From Zhongshania aliphaticivorans (GTDB taxonomy: Bacteria > Pseudomonadota > Gammaproteobacteria > Pseudomonadales > Spongiibacteraceae), in the NCBI RefSeq assembly GCF_902705855.1, contig NZ_CACSIJ010000017.1, positions 62,001 through 126,000 of the forward strand: 64,000 bases of DNA, in the 5' to 3' direction. A program made the translations under genes and the position numbers. The notes under the pieces are model-generated. The model made no database searches. It was given only the letters and a program-made list of their open reading frames with translations, and was not told the origin of the DNA. This document shows, in pieces, positions 53,480 to 62,902 of this stretch (position 1 is the stretch's first letter; the number at the start of each line of letters is the position of its first letter).

Positions 53480-53639
53480 CATGAAAGTAAGAAAAGCACT
53501 GAACAACCGAACTAAGCGGCCTGTAATCAGACTTTCTAAAATTCCACAGAGGATAAATTGGCAGGACAAATTGAAGTACAGCTACGCACTAGCAAGACCG
53601 GCGCCAACGCAACCACCCTCCGTGGTTCGTTTGCATAAC

Positions 53640-53846
53640 AGCGGGCCGGTCTCCGGACTCATGAGCATTTAACAAAACCGCCTTCCCATGCCTTAAAGCA
53701 CAGTGGCAGAGTGGTTTTGTATTAGAGCCAAATCTAGTGGCTCGCTCATTTACCGTTGCGGGGGCAGTGTTGGGTTTGTTTCTGATCGAAATAGAAACAC
53801 ACCAACTTCCCGTTTAATCCCGAACCAGAAAGGTGTCAGGAACCCG
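53640..53846 (-). ncRNA. Cobalamin (B12) riboswitch
   Basis: Read on the minus strand the aptamer has its usual conserved blocks in order: TTAAACGGGAAGTTGGTG, then CACTGCCCCCGCAACGGTA, then GCCACTGTG, GGCATGGGAAGGCGG, and finally GAGTCCGGAGACCGGCC. It ends about 190 bases before the TonB-dependent receptor start. A further hairpin (AACCAC and GTGGTT arms around GGAGG) follows at about 53610-53630 and may be the expression platform. Established riboswitches of this class shut off expression when adenosyl- or other cobalamins bind. Confidence 0.93.
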
Positions 53847-54198
53847 TTGTTTGGAATCTATTATCAGACTCCAGCAACGCGGCGAAATCTACAGTTTTTT
53901 AAATAACCAGTCAAATATACAGAGCACTTATCTCTGCGACAAATAGTCGCAGAGGGGAAGTTAAAGTTATTAGTGTGGAAATTAAATACGTGACTTGATG
54001 ACAAACTATATAGGAATATTTCGCAGCTAAAGTGGTTAAATAAATAATTATTTCATCAACTTATAGTTATTAATATTGAAGACTTATGAATAAAAATAAT
54101 CGAGGGAACTGCATCAAAATCCCCATAAAAACGATTTTTTATATCAGATATAATCTTGGAGCTTTAGCTTTGTAGAAGATCCAGAACCTATCTGGCGG

Positions 54199-54243
54199 TT
54201 GTAGTCCGTATGTTGGGTTGATGTGCGCAAAACCTAACTACAG
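54199..54243. repeat. imperfect hairpin resembling a dispersed repeat
   Basis: GTTGGGTT (54212-54219) pairs with AACCTAAC (54231-54238) with one mismatch, and outer TTGTAG and CTACAG extend it. The pattern recalls short dispersed hairpin repeats of proteobacterial genomes. Only one copy was noticed in this window. Confidence 0.3.
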
Positions 54244-54314
54244 CGTCTTCAGTGTCACTCTACTCCCCCCCCTGAGCACATCACAATTTGCTTTCATTTC
54301 CTTTCTCAATATAT

Positions 54315-54333
54315 AATGAGATCCATTCTCATT
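54315..54333. promoter_or_regulatory. Fur box before the first fecI
   Basis: AATGAGATCCATTCTCATT is a palindrome with 7-base arms that matches the Fur consensus layout, and lies 31 bases before the GTG start of the sigma gene. The same sequence with one central change recurs at 58535-58553. Confidence 0.75.
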
Positions 54334-54363
54334 TAAGTTCATTCCACCCTTCAGGAACCGTAC

Positions 54364-54876
54364 GTGTCAGGCATCGAGTTAGCCCAACAGACTGAGATTT
54401 ATAATCTGTACAGCAACCATCATCGGTGGCTGCATAATTGGCTGCGCTCGCGTCTAGGTTGTTCAGAAACGGCTGCCGATCTAGCTCAAGACACGTTTAT
54501 TCGGATTCTGCAAAAAGATTATTTACCCCAACCGCAAAGTCCCCGCGCCTATCTCAGCAGTATCGCTCGTAATCTTTTGGTCGATTTATACCGCCGCCGC
54601 AGTATTGAGCGCGCCTATGTCGATACCTTGGCGCTACAACCGGAGGCGGTGGATATATCGCCGGCGGCTCGGCACGAAATTATTGAAACACTGATGGAAA
54701 TTGATCGCCTATTGGATGGCATGGGCGAGCGCCCTAGAGAAATTTTCCTTTTGGCACAAATAGACGGTTTGAGTTTTGTGGCTATTAGTCAGCAATTAGG
54801 TATCTCTGTTAACACCGTGCGCAAACACTTTATTCGTGCCATGAGCCAATGCCTGCTATTGCTTGAGGACGACTAA
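54364..54876 (+). CDS. fecI: FecI-like ECF sigma factor (first copy)
   Basis: Iron-starvation sigma factor of 170 residues. Region 2 includes LYSNHHRWLHNWLRSRLGCS and DLAQDTFIRIL, and region 4 is the DGLSFVAISQQLGISVNTVRKH helix-turn-helix. It starts with GTG at 54364, ten bases or so after an AGGA. It overlaps fecR by one base (TAATGA). Once the anti-sigma releases it, it should transcribe the receptor gene downstream. It is about two thirds identical by eye to the copy at 58584. Confidence 0.92.
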   Translation: MSGIELAQQTEIYNLYSNHHRWLHNWLRSRLGCSETAADLAQDTFIRILQKDYLPQPQSPRAYLSSIARNLLVDLYRRRSIERAYVDTLALQPEAVDISPAARHEIIETLMEIDRLLDGMGERPREIFLLAQIDGLSFVAISQQLGISVNTVRKHFIRAMSQCLLLLEDD

Positions 54877-55814
54877 TGACCAGTGTTAGCCCCGCCGTGA
54901 TTGAAGCCGCCGCAACTTGGTATGTAGACTTACAAGACGCTGGCGCTGACGAATCTACCCACCGCGCTCATGAGCAATGGCTACTTGCCCACCCTCTTCA
55001 CCAGCAAGCGTGGGCTCGGGTAGATAAACTGCAACAGACTCTGAACCGAGTGGACGGCAATAGCAGCACCTTGCGTAATGCTAGACTGAGTCGCCGGCAA
55101 TCTATCAAAGCACTCTCTCTATTATTAATGGCAGGTGGCACTGGCCTAGCTTGGCAACAGCAAGTGGGCTTTCAAAAACTTACCGCGCAATATCACACCA
55201 GCACTGGCGAGCAGCGCACTATCACCTTGGCAGATGGTGGTGAACTTGTACTCAATACCGATAGCCACGTTGATATCAACTACAGCAAAACCCAGCGTGA
55301 AGTCATACTGCACGGTGGCGAAATTTTGCTTACCACAGGCAAAGACGTAGCCGAGCGCCCGTTTTTCGTCCGCACCCGTCACGGTAGTATCCGCGCTTTG
55401 GGCACCCGCTTTTCTGTGCGAGATGACGACCAGCAAACTCGGGTAGATGTTTATCAGCACGCTGTAGAAATCCAGCCAACCGCCGCGCCACATAGCTCCT
55501 CGCGAGTAGATGCAGGCCAGCGACTAGAATTTACCCAGCGGCAGGTTCATACACTTAAACCTGTACCCGCCAACAGTGATGCTTGGCGACAACAACTGTT
55601 AATTGTGAGCGACTGGCCCTTGGCGCAGTTTCTTGCAGAATTATCTCGCTACCGACCTGGTCGCTTGAGCTGTGAACATGCTGCGGCCGAACTACGAATT
55701 TCTGGTGCTTTTCACCTCAAGGATACCAGCGCTGTGCTGGACAATCTGGCCAATACCCTGCCCGTGCAAATTCACTACTTCACCCGCTACTGGGTAAAAG
55801 TTGATTTAGCTTAA
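54876..55814 (+). CDS. fecR: FecR-like anti-sigma factor / transmembrane sensor (first copy)
   Basis: Passes the receptor signal to FecI. The N-terminal cytoplasmic part (about 1-70) has the DUF4880-type segment ATWYVDLQDAGADESTHRAH. A membrane span around residues 80-95 (SIKALSLLLMAGGTGLAW) follows, then the periplasmic FecR domain with TGEQRTITLADGGELVLNT and RHGSIRALGTRFSVR. At 312 residues it is full length. It starts in a one-base overlap with fecI. Confidence 0.92.
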   Translation: MTSVSPAVIEAAATWYVDLQDAGADESTHRAHEQWLLAHPLHQQAWARVDKLQQTLNRVDGNSSTLRNARLSRRQSIKALSLLLMAGGTGLAWQQQVGFQKLTAQYHTSTGEQRTITLADGGELVLNTDSHVDINYSKTQREVILHGGEILLTTGKDVAERPFFVRTRHGSIRALGTRFSVRDDDQQTRVDVYQHAVEIQPTAAPHSSSRVDAGQRLEFTQRQVHTLKPVPANSDAWRQQLLIVSDWPLAQFLAELSRYRPGRLSCEHAAAELRISGAFHLKDTSAVLDNLANTLPVQIHYFTRYWVKVDLA

Positions 55815-55861
55815 GCGGCCGACCCAAGTGAATTAAAATTATTTTTGCTCAAGGGGTTGTT

Positions 55862-55878
55862 GATTTTGATTCTCATTC
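55862..55878. promoter_or_regulatory. half Fur-like site before the first TonB receptor
   Basis: GATTTTGATTCTCATTC contains the right-hand Fur-type half TTCTCATT but no good left half. It lies about 60 bases before the receptor start. Confidence 0.3.
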
Positions 55879-55936
55879 GACTTGATACATAGAAGCGTTT
55901 TTCGAGCGCATAAAATGACCAAGAGGAATTGAGTTA

Positions 55937-58315
55937 ATGAAGCCAACCCCCGCTGCGCTAGCGCTGAGTATTACTCTGCTACTGCCCGCTGTAACCCTAC
56001 CTCAAATTACACTAGCGCAAACGAACGTATCACCCAGCCACATTAAGGCACTGCAAACAGTGTCACTCTCTATCCCCGCCGGCTCACTCGAAGCGGCGCT
56101 TGTGCAATTTTCCACACAAACTGGCACCACTGTTTCATTTACGCCAGATGTAGTGAGGGGTCAAAAAAGCAGCGGTTTGAGCGGCGACTTTAACGCTAGC
56201 GACGCGCTTAATCGACTGCTGGCAGGAAGCAGTTTACAAGCTCAGGCGCTGTCGAATGGCAGCTATTCCGTGGTGCAGGTGGAAGTAAATATGTTGCCAG
56301 CGGTAAAAGTAAGTGCCGATGCCGCGCCCAATTCCACCCCCCAGAGTCCTTTAGCCTATTTGAATAAAAGCAATTCTTCCGGTGCACTTGGCAACAAACC
56401 AATACTTGATACTCCATTTTCCATCACTGTTGTCGACAACAATGAAATAAATCAACGCGGCGCCAAATCGATTGGCCAAATTTTCTTCAACGATCCCTCG
56501 GTATATACACCAACCCCTTCTTTTAATACTGATTGGTGGGGCACTCAAATCCGTGGACTTGGGGTCCGCAATTACTATATTGACGGTATTCCATTGATGT
56601 TGAACTGGGGCGGAGACTTTCCCACTGAGGTGATAGACAGCGTATCAGCACTCAAGGGGCTGACTGGCTTCATGTACGGGTTTGGAACCCCTGGTGGCGC
56701 GCTGAGTTACCAGTTAAAACGCCCGACCACAATTCCGGAAACCTCCGTGCTCATCGGTTACCGTAATCCGCAGTTATTTACTGCCCATGTGGATACGAGT
56801 CAAAACCTAGGTAACAACTTCGCCTTGCGCGCGAATTTCGCAACGGAGCAAGGTACCGCCTACAACGCCAGTGAGATTGATCGTAGCGTGGCATCGCTTG
56901 CCTTGGATAAGCAGTTCGGCACGTCGCTGATGTGGCAAACTACACTAATTTATGAAGACAGCAAAAACACAGGAGAGCCCTTCCAGCTTTATCTAGACGC
57001 TTATGATGTTGCTGGCAGCGGTGACCGCTTGCCAACCGTGACCTACAACTACGACAACATCAACGTCGACAACGCCTACTACAAGACCGAAACACTACTA
57101 GCTTCCACAGGTGTTGAATGGCAGATTAGCGATCAATGGATGTTGAGCTATCAGCTCGGTTTTTCGCGTAAGGATCATCGCTCGAATAAAGCGTTTGCAG
57201 ACCTTCTGAACTCAGAGGGCGACTACAGTGGGGCAATCTATAATTTCGCCGGCCAGCTGAATACGCTCTTCACCCAAGCAATCCTCGAAGGCTCATTATC
57301 AGCGTTTGGAGTGAAGCATGAAATCGTAGGCGGTCTGGGCTTGCAACGAAACAAAACCCAGTACAGTAACTTCAACTACAGATCGGATGAATTCATGGGT
57401 AACATCTATGAATCTCAGCGATACTTGGTACACCATACGCCAGATTTCTCTCTCAATCCTGCAAGCCCTGAGATTGTTCAGCGGAACGTTTTTGTTAGCG
57501 ACACAATTCACTTTGACGAGCGTTGGCAGGCGATTGCTGGCTTGCGCTTCACCGACTACCACAATAAATCTGATTACCGAACTCGAGAACTCAGCCCGAC
57601 ACTAGCTTTGACCTACAAACCTGATCCGCAAACCAGCCTCTATATTAGTTATGTTGAGGGGCTTGAGCCTGGCAGTCGTGTGGCTGACCGCTATACCAAT
57701 GCCGGTGAAGTGTTGGATGCAACCGTTTCCAAGCAAACCGAAATTGGCTTCAAGCGCCAAGTAGATGATTGGGACTATAGCGGAGCAATATTCAGTATCG
57801 ATCGCGCCAATCAAATGGACGTAGTTAGAGGTAATGATCTTTATCGCACGCAAGATGGCCTGGTCCAATACCAAGGAGCCGAATTGTCGACCGCCTACCA
57901 AGTTACCGACAGCCTGAATTTGGGGCTGGGTGCCATCTATCTCGACGCCACGATAGACAAAGTATCCGCAGCCAATGCCATCGTTGAAGGAAACACGCCA
58001 GGTAACGCACCCAAATTGCAGATCGTTGCTAATGCACACTACAACATACCGAGCATACCAAGCCTCTCAATGCACGGCGCGGTTCGTTACTTTGACGACA
58101 CCTACACAAGTGACAACAACCTATTGACGGTACCTAATCGTACGGTGGTCAACACTGGCTTTAGCTACGATTTCGATATGCAAAATCACATCTGGACTCT
58201 TGTCGGCAACATCAACAACCTTTTTAACGAGAAGTACTGGGCAAGCGGCGGATATACAGCCGCCAATGTCGGCGAGGAACGCAATATTTCATTTACTCTT
58301 AAAGCACAATTCTAA
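55937..58315 (+). CDS. TonB-dependent signalling receptor with STN domain (first copy)
   Basis: FecA/FpvA-type receptor of 792 residues. The signal peptide ends near ITLAQ. The secretin/TonB STN domain (about 45-120) has SIPAGSLEAALVQFSTQTGT, which touches FecR. The plug has IRGLGVRNYYIDGIPL and VSALKGLTGFMYGFGTPGG, and the barrel ends with ISFTLKAQF. The STN domain and the adjoining fecIR pair make it a surface-signalling receptor, probably for a ferric siderophore; the ligand is unknown. Confidence 0.92.
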   Translation: MKPTPAALALSITLLLPAVTLPQITLAQTNVSPSHIKALQTVSLSIPAGSLEAALVQFSTQTGTTVSFTPDVVRGQKSSGLSGDFNASDALNRLLAGSSLQAQALSNGSYSVVQVEVNMLPAVKVSADAAPNSTPQSPLAYLNKSNSSGALGNKPILDTPFSITVVDNNEINQRGAKSIGQIFFNDPSVYTPTPSFNTDWWGTQIRGLGVRNYYIDGIPLMLNWGGDFPTEVIDSVSALKGLTGFMYGFGTPGGALSYQLKRPTTIPETSVLIGYRNPQLFTAHVDTSQNLGNNFALRANFATEQGTAYNASEIDRSVASLALDKQFGTSLMWQTTLIYEDSKNTGEPFQLYLDAYDVAGSGDRLPTVTYNYDNINVDNAYYKTETLLASTGVEWQISDQWMLSYQLGFSRKDHRSNKAFADLLNSEGDYSGAIYNFAGQLNTLFTQAILEGSLSAFGVKHEIVGGLGLQRNKTQYSNFNYRSDEFMGNIYESQRYLVHHTPDFSLNPASPEIVQRNVFVSDTIHFDERWQAIAGLRFTDYHNKSDYRTRELSPTLALTYKPDPQTSLYISYVEGLEPGSRVADRYTNAGEVLDATVSKQTEIGFKRQVDDWDYSGAIFSIDRANQMDVVRGNDLYRTQDGLVQYQGAELSTAYQVTDSLNLGLGAIYLDATIDKVSAANAIVEGNTPGNAPKLQIVANAHYNIPSIPSLSMHGAVRYFDDTYTSDNNLLTVPNRTVVNTGFSYDFDMQNHIWTLVGNINNLFNEKYWASGGYTAANVGEERNISFTLKAQF

Positions 58316-58534
58316 ACTCTGTCGCTTGGTAGTACGACGGCTAGCCTTCTAACTGTACCGCAAAGAAAGGTTGCCGAACTAAACAGTCGCGATACCCAAT
58401 GGAAGTAAGTTGAGTATCGCGAATACTTAAAGTTGTTGATATTTGCCCCTCCTCTACATCCAGACTTTTGAGCAAATCCCACTAAATCGCTCGTTGCTGA
58501 CAATCAGTTGCATTTACATCCGCACCTACAATAC

Positions 58535-58553
58535 AATGAGATCGATTCTCATT
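58535..58553. promoter_or_regulatory. Fur box before the second fecI
   Basis: AATGAGATCGATTCTCATT is a palindrome with the same 7-base arms as the box at 54315-54333, 31 bases before the GTG start of the second sigma gene. This is the same distance as in the first cassette. Confidence 0.75.
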
Positions 58554-58583
58554 TGCGATAAATAACCTCTTCAGGAATATAAC

Positions 58584-59093
58584 GTGTCAGGTAGCGAGTT
58601 AGCTCACACAAGTGATATCCAGCATTTGTACAGCAACCATCACGGTTGGCTGCGGGGCTGGCTGCGCTCGCGGCTAGGTTGTTCAGAGACAGCCGCTGAT
58701 CTTACCCAAGACACCTTTGTTAAGGTGTTATTGCGAGATACCAGCACAACGTCTATTCGTGAACCCCGTGCCTACCTCACACATATCGCCCGATCGCTGA
58801 TGATTAATCATTGGCGTCGTCGAGACATCGAACAGGCCTATTTGCAGGCACTGATGATATTACCGGAGCCGGAATCGCCTTCGCCAGAGCATCAAGAACT
58901 GATACTTGAAACCCTTTATGAGATTGATGCGGCACTCGACTGTTTGCCCAGCGACGTTAGGCAGGCGTTTTTATTAGCACAACTGGAAGGCATGAAGTAT
59001 CGCGATATTGCTGTCCGTCTAGCGGTGTCTGAAATCACCATTAAGCGATACATCAAGCGCGCACTGGTTCAATGCATGCTGGTCATGGAGTAA
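58584..59093 (+). CDS. fecI: FecI-like ECF sigma factor (second copy)
   Basis: Iron-starvation sigma factor of 169 residues, paralogous to the copy at 54364. The same LYSNHHGWLRGWLRSRLGCS and TAADLTQDTF blocks appear, and region 4 has GMKYRDIAVRLAVSEITIKR. GTG start with AGGAAT upstream. It lies six bases before its anti-sigma gene and should activate the receptor at 60219. Confidence 0.92.
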   Translation: MSGSELAHTSDIQHLYSNHHGWLRGWLRSRLGCSETAADLTQDTFVKVLLRDTSTTSIREPRAYLTHIARSLMINHWRRRDIEQAYLQALMILPEPESPSPEHQELILETLYEIDAALDCLPSDVRQAFLLAQLEGMKYRDIAVRLAVSEITIKRYIKRALVQCMLVME

Positions 59094-59099
59094 GCGGCG

Positions 59100-60047
59100 A
59101 TGTCTATCACCCTAGAACGTAAAGTGCTTGAAGAAGCGGCTGACTGGCTGATAAAAATGCAAGAAGGCCTTATGGACGATGCCGAGATAAACCGCTTTAA
59201 ACAATGGTTAGCACGTAGCAATGCCCACCGCCAAGCATGGCTGCGCGCCGAAAAAATTACTACCAAACTTGGCACCTTACCGCCTTCAATAGGCATGGCT
59301 ACTTTGGATCGCCCGAGTAATCTAGAGCGCCGCGAAGTGCTCGCCAAACTTGCCTTATTTATCGCCGCCGCTCCCGTAGGCTGGAGTGTTTGGGACATCA
59401 CCCATAAACAGCTTCATATTGCTGACTACCGCACCCGCGTGGGCGAACAACAAAAAGTGACCATTGCCGATGGATCGCAAATCACCCTGAATACCGACAC
59501 TGCCATCGATGTGTCACTCAGTAATGAGCAGCGTTTGATTGTGTTGCGCCAAGGCGAAATTTATATAGAAACCAGCCATCGCAACGATCCTCGTCCATTT
59601 CTAGTTAGCAGTGCACAGGGACAATTACGCGCTCTAGGCACCCGATTTACCGTGCGCCAATTTACCGACACTAGCCACTTGGCCGTACTCGAAGGTGCCG
59701 TCGAAGTCACTCCAGCTAACGGCCCTGCAGTAGTAATTACTGCAGGGCAACAAACCCCATTTGATGCCCATCAAACCGATAAAATTATGCCTGCAGATGA
59801 CCTGAACGCCGCGTGGACTAACGGCATGCTCATGGCCGATGCCATGCCTCTACAAACTCTATGTGATGACTTAAGCCGTTTTCGTAATAGCCGCCTGCGG
59901 GTAGAGCCAGCCATTGCCAACTTAGCGGTGTCTGGCGCATTCCCTCTTAGCGACATCAACAAAGCCCTAGATATGCTCGCGGCCACCTACCCTATCACCG
60001 TCAACAAAGCCTTGTTTGGTTATATGACGACACTTTCGCCAAAATAA
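59100..60047 (+). CDS. fecR: FecR-like anti-sigma factor (second copy)
   Basis: Transmembrane sensor of 315 residues. The cytoplasmic N-terminus has AADWLIKMQEGLMDDAEINR, the membrane span is about residues 80-98 (LAKLALFIAAAPVGWSVW), and the periplasmic FecR domain has VGEQQKVTIADGSQITLNT and GQLRALGTRFTVRQF. Its layout matches the first copy closely. It would hold the second FecI until its receptor binds ligand. Confidence 0.92.
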   Translation: MSITLERKVLEEAADWLIKMQEGLMDDAEINRFKQWLARSNAHRQAWLRAEKITTKLGTLPPSIGMATLDRPSNLERREVLAKLALFIAAAPVGWSVWDITHKQLHIADYRTRVGEQQKVTIADGSQITLNTDTAIDVSLSNEQRLIVLRQGEIYIETSHRNDPRPFLVSSAQGQLRALGTRFTVRQFTDTSHLAVLEGAVEVTPANGPAVVITAGQQTPFDAHQTDKIMPADDLNAAWTNGMLMADAMPLQTLCDDLSRFRNSRLRVEPAIANLAVSGAFPLSDINKALDMLAATYPITVNKALFGYMTTLSPK

Positions 60048-60218
60048 TTAGGCACAAAACCGTACTATTTTTTGTTTAACGCCCTGTCTTTCGCCTCGCG
60101 GTTCTATTGCAAACATCTATTCAAAAATTATTTTTTTAATGCTGATACTTTTTCCTTTTTCACTTGGCAAGGTAAGTACAGAACATATTGATCACTGCAC
60201 TTACCACAAGGAAACACC

Positions 60219-62414
60219 ATGCGACCGTTCACCCACGCTGCTTTAACTCGACCATTGCTATGCGCGCTGGCGCTTTCTTGCGCAACAGCTACTTTTGCAG
60301 ACACCGCAACTCAAGCCCAACACTATGAGCTAGCAGCAGGTCCACTTGGCCGAAATTTATCCCTTATCGCCACCCAAAATGGCATTCCCCTCTCTTTTGA
60401 TCCTGCATTAACTCAAGGCCTGCAAAGCCCCTCACTCGTCGGTGATTACACCCCGCAACAAGCATTGAACTTACTGATCGAAGGCAGCGGTTTGCAAATG
60501 GTTCAAAAGGAAGATGGCAGTTACACACTTGAAAAAAGCCCAAATTTAACAAGTTTGCCTGCCGTAAAAATTAGCGCATCGTCAATCAGTTCACCACAAA
60601 CATCCTTAGATTACAGTCGTGATGAGCTTAATGCGGTGCAGCCCCGTGACGTAAAAGAGCTATTCAAAAAAGACGCCGCAGTCGCCGTTGGCGGATCAAT
60701 TCCCGTCAATCAGAAAGTATATGTGCGTGGTGTTGAAGAAACCGCAATGGCGGTCAGCATTGACGGCGGTCGCCAGAACAATAAGGTATTTCACCACAAT
60801 GCCACCAACTTGATTGACCCATCACTACTCAAAGCGGTGCGTGCTTCTGCTGGTGTTGCTGCCGCCGATGATGGCCCTGGCGCGATTGGCGGTAGCTTGG
60901 TATATGAAACAGTCGATGTAGAAGACTTGCTATCCCCGCAACGTAATTTTGGTGGCTTTGTTGATGGTCGCTACAGTTCCAACGGCGATCAGCTTACTAC
61001 CGGCGCTTCTATATACGGCCGCAACAGCGGTTTTGAAGCACTGTTCTATCTGAATCATACCAACGGTGACGATTACGAAGATGGCGAAGGTGACACCGTG
61101 CGGTTTACCGAGCCAGGCTTACTCAGCAAATTAAGCAAAGTCGCCTATGAAAATGAACAGGCAGGTCGCTTTGAACTATCGATGGAAAACGTTAACGATG
61201 AATCTCAACGTCCTTACCGCGCTAACTTTGTTGGTTTAACCGTGGGCCGTCCTGTACCAGAATCTCGTGTCTATGATCTGACGCGCGAGAGTCTAAATTT
61301 CAACTACAGCCGTGACACCGCGCAAGGCTTGTGGAACCCAAGTGTGACGATTGCTAGCGGCGAAACTGAGCTAGAAACCCGTGAAGTGCCGTTGGCCGAT
61401 CCGACTGCCCTTATTGTTTACACCGGCATTACCGAAAGTCAGTCCATGACCGTTAAAAACACCTTTTACACACGCTTCGGCGAAATTGTCGCAGGAATAG
61501 ACCATTATGACGACAGCGCTATTTTCAGATACGAAAGCGATCCGGACTTAGAAGAACAAGCAGAAAATTTGGGCGTCTTTATTCAGATGCGTCAGACTTT
61601 CGGCGAGCAGTTAAATCTTTCCTACGGCCTACGCCATGACGAGCAAGACTTCACCGGCACCGACGGCTCCAGTCACGATGACGCTGGCGCCAGTGGCAAC
61701 ATTGCTGCCGACTACCAAATTAACGACTATCTCACCGTCAAAGCAGCCTACGCCCAAGTATGGGGTGGCGTCGCACTAGCAGAAAACTTCATTCTCAACG
61801 GGGGCTGGAGTTATGACAACATCAAAGCGGTAGAAGCTGAAAACTACAGCTTTGCCCTTCGCACGCAAGTTGATGGTGCTTTTGCGGAAGCCACCCTATA
61901 CCAAACCGATATTGAAAATGGTCGCACGCCATCCTACGGTGGAGGCCCTGATTTGGTCGCCAACTTTAAAATTGATGGCTACGATATTGTGGTCGGCTAC
62001 CTCGGTCAGCAAGGTGAGATCACAATGAAATACGCCAATATTGAATCCGAAATGGACGGCATAGTAGCCAGCTCATACGACGGTAATTACTTCACCGTAC
62101 CCTTGGGCGAAATCATCACCGTTAGCGGAACACTAAATCTATCTCAGATTCCTGTGGCCCTAGGAATGGATGCCGAATTTGCCCTAGAAAATGATGCCGT
62201 CGAAGATAGCGGCGCAAAACAAGATAGCTATACCGTCGTTAACGCTTACGTAAATTACGCGGTAAATGAGAGCATGAATCTGCGACTGTCCATCGACAAT
62301 CTAACTGATGAGTCTTATACAGACAGAGCAAGCTACGGGCAGGAATTTACCACCGTTAAAACACTTTTAGAACCGGGACGGTCTGCCATTTTAAGCGCGC
62401 GTTATAGTTTTTAA
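60219..62414 (+). CDS. TonB-dependent signalling receptor with STN domain (second copy)
   Basis: Signalling TonB receptor of 731 residues. A signal peptide ending ATFA precedes the STN domain (about 32-108, AAGPLGRNLSLIATQNGIPL). The plug has VYVRGVEETAMAVSIDGG and SAGVAAADDGPGAIGGSLVY, and the barrel ends SAILSARYSF. Though it sits like the first receptor behind fecIR, its plug and barrel are clearly different, closer to haem or other small-ligand receptors than to siderophore types by eye. The ligand cannot be assigned. Confidence 0.9.
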   Translation: MRPFTHAALTRPLLCALALSCATATFADTATQAQHYELAAGPLGRNLSLIATQNGIPLSFDPALTQGLQSPSLVGDYTPQQALNLLIEGSGLQMVQKEDGSYTLEKSPNLTSLPAVKISASSISSPQTSLDYSRDELNAVQPRDVKELFKKDAAVAVGGSIPVNQKVYVRGVEETAMAVSIDGGRQNNKVFHHNATNLIDPSLLKAVRASAGVAAADDGPGAIGGSLVYETVDVEDLLSPQRNFGGFVDGRYSSNGDQLTTGASIYGRNSGFEALFYLNHTNGDDYEDGEGDTVRFTEPGLLSKLSKVAYENEQAGRFELSMENVNDESQRPYRANFVGLTVGRPVPESRVYDLTRESLNFNYSRDTAQGLWNPSVTIASGETELETREVPLADPTALIVYTGITESQSMTVKNTFYTRFGEIVAGIDHYDDSAIFRYESDPDLEEQAENLGVFIQMRQTFGEQLNLSYGLRHDEQDFTGTDGSSHDDAGASGNIAADYQINDYLTVKAAYAQVWGGVALAENFILNGGWSYDNIKAVEAENYSFALRTQVDGAFAEATLYQTDIENGRTPSYGGGPDLVANFKIDGYDIVVGYLGQQGEITMKYANIESEMDGIVASSYDGNYFTVPLGEIITVSGTLNLSQIPVALGMDAEFALENDAVEDSGAKQDSYTVVNAYVNYAVNESMNLRLSIDNLTDESYTDRASYGQEFTTVKTLLEPGRSAILSARYSF

Positions 62415-62902
62415 TAATCCGTCCAGACGAGATGAGATGGTACCCCCCTACCATCTCGTCCCTCCGTAAAACACACAGCTATGCACTCTGAGTCAGCTTT
62501 CGACTCATCTGAACAGTTTATGCAACAAAATTAACAGCCTTTCTATTAAAAATACGCAGCGCAGTTATCCGGAAGATAGATTCTACTAAAGGCTATATAT
62601 TCCTTAACGAAGCACAATAAGGAGCCTTATCGGAAGCGTATAACGCGGCCTACTTCCATTGTTGCGGCACTCTAGCAGCCAGAATGATAATTTCCCTGAG
62701 GGGGAAAACAAAATATTTTGCACCTTTTTAAGTCTTCATACGTCTTATATATACAAACGCAGTATGAAGCCGGTATTGAAACTTAAAGTCGAAGAATTAA
62801 TTTTGGTGCTTCACATAAAAAAATGTGATCACAACCCATTCTGAATAAGAACGTAGCTGCTGATTTCCCACGGGTACGGTAGCGAACAAGGAGCTCTTTG
62901 TA
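62415..62902. other. gap between the second receptor and the Fur gene
   Basis: It holds the hairpin at 62434-62457 and a Fur-like half at 62682-62690 (GAATGATAA) overlapping a TTTCCC/GGGAAA inverted repeat. A 61-codon frame at 62659 has no recognisable domain. I see no gene. Confidence 0.55.
62434..62457 (+). terminator. hairpin after the second TonB receptor
   Basis: GAGATGGTA (62434-62442) and TACCATCTC (62449-62457) pair perfectly around a CCCCCC loop, 20 bases after the receptor stop. No T tract follows, so it may be a processing or weak termination site. Confidence 0.45.

Larger units (their letters stand above)
53847..54363. other. gap between the riboswitch and the first fecI
   Basis: AT-rich non-coding stretch. 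It holds an imperfect hairpin of about 45 bases at 54199-54243 (GTTGGGTT and AACCTAAC arms) and the Fur-box palindrome at 54315-54333, both entered separately. I see no gene. Confidence 0.6.

Noticed and set aside
53481-53906. Two open frames of about 63 and 67 codons
   Set aside because: They run antisense through the cobalamin riboswitch and its leader and show no domain.
62824-62834. TGTGATCACA palindrome as a CRP site
   Set aside because: The two halves are directly joined, whereas CRP sites need six bases between TGTGA and TCACA.
62659-62844. Sixty-one-codon frame before fur
   Set aside because: No domain, and it overlaps the probable fur control region.
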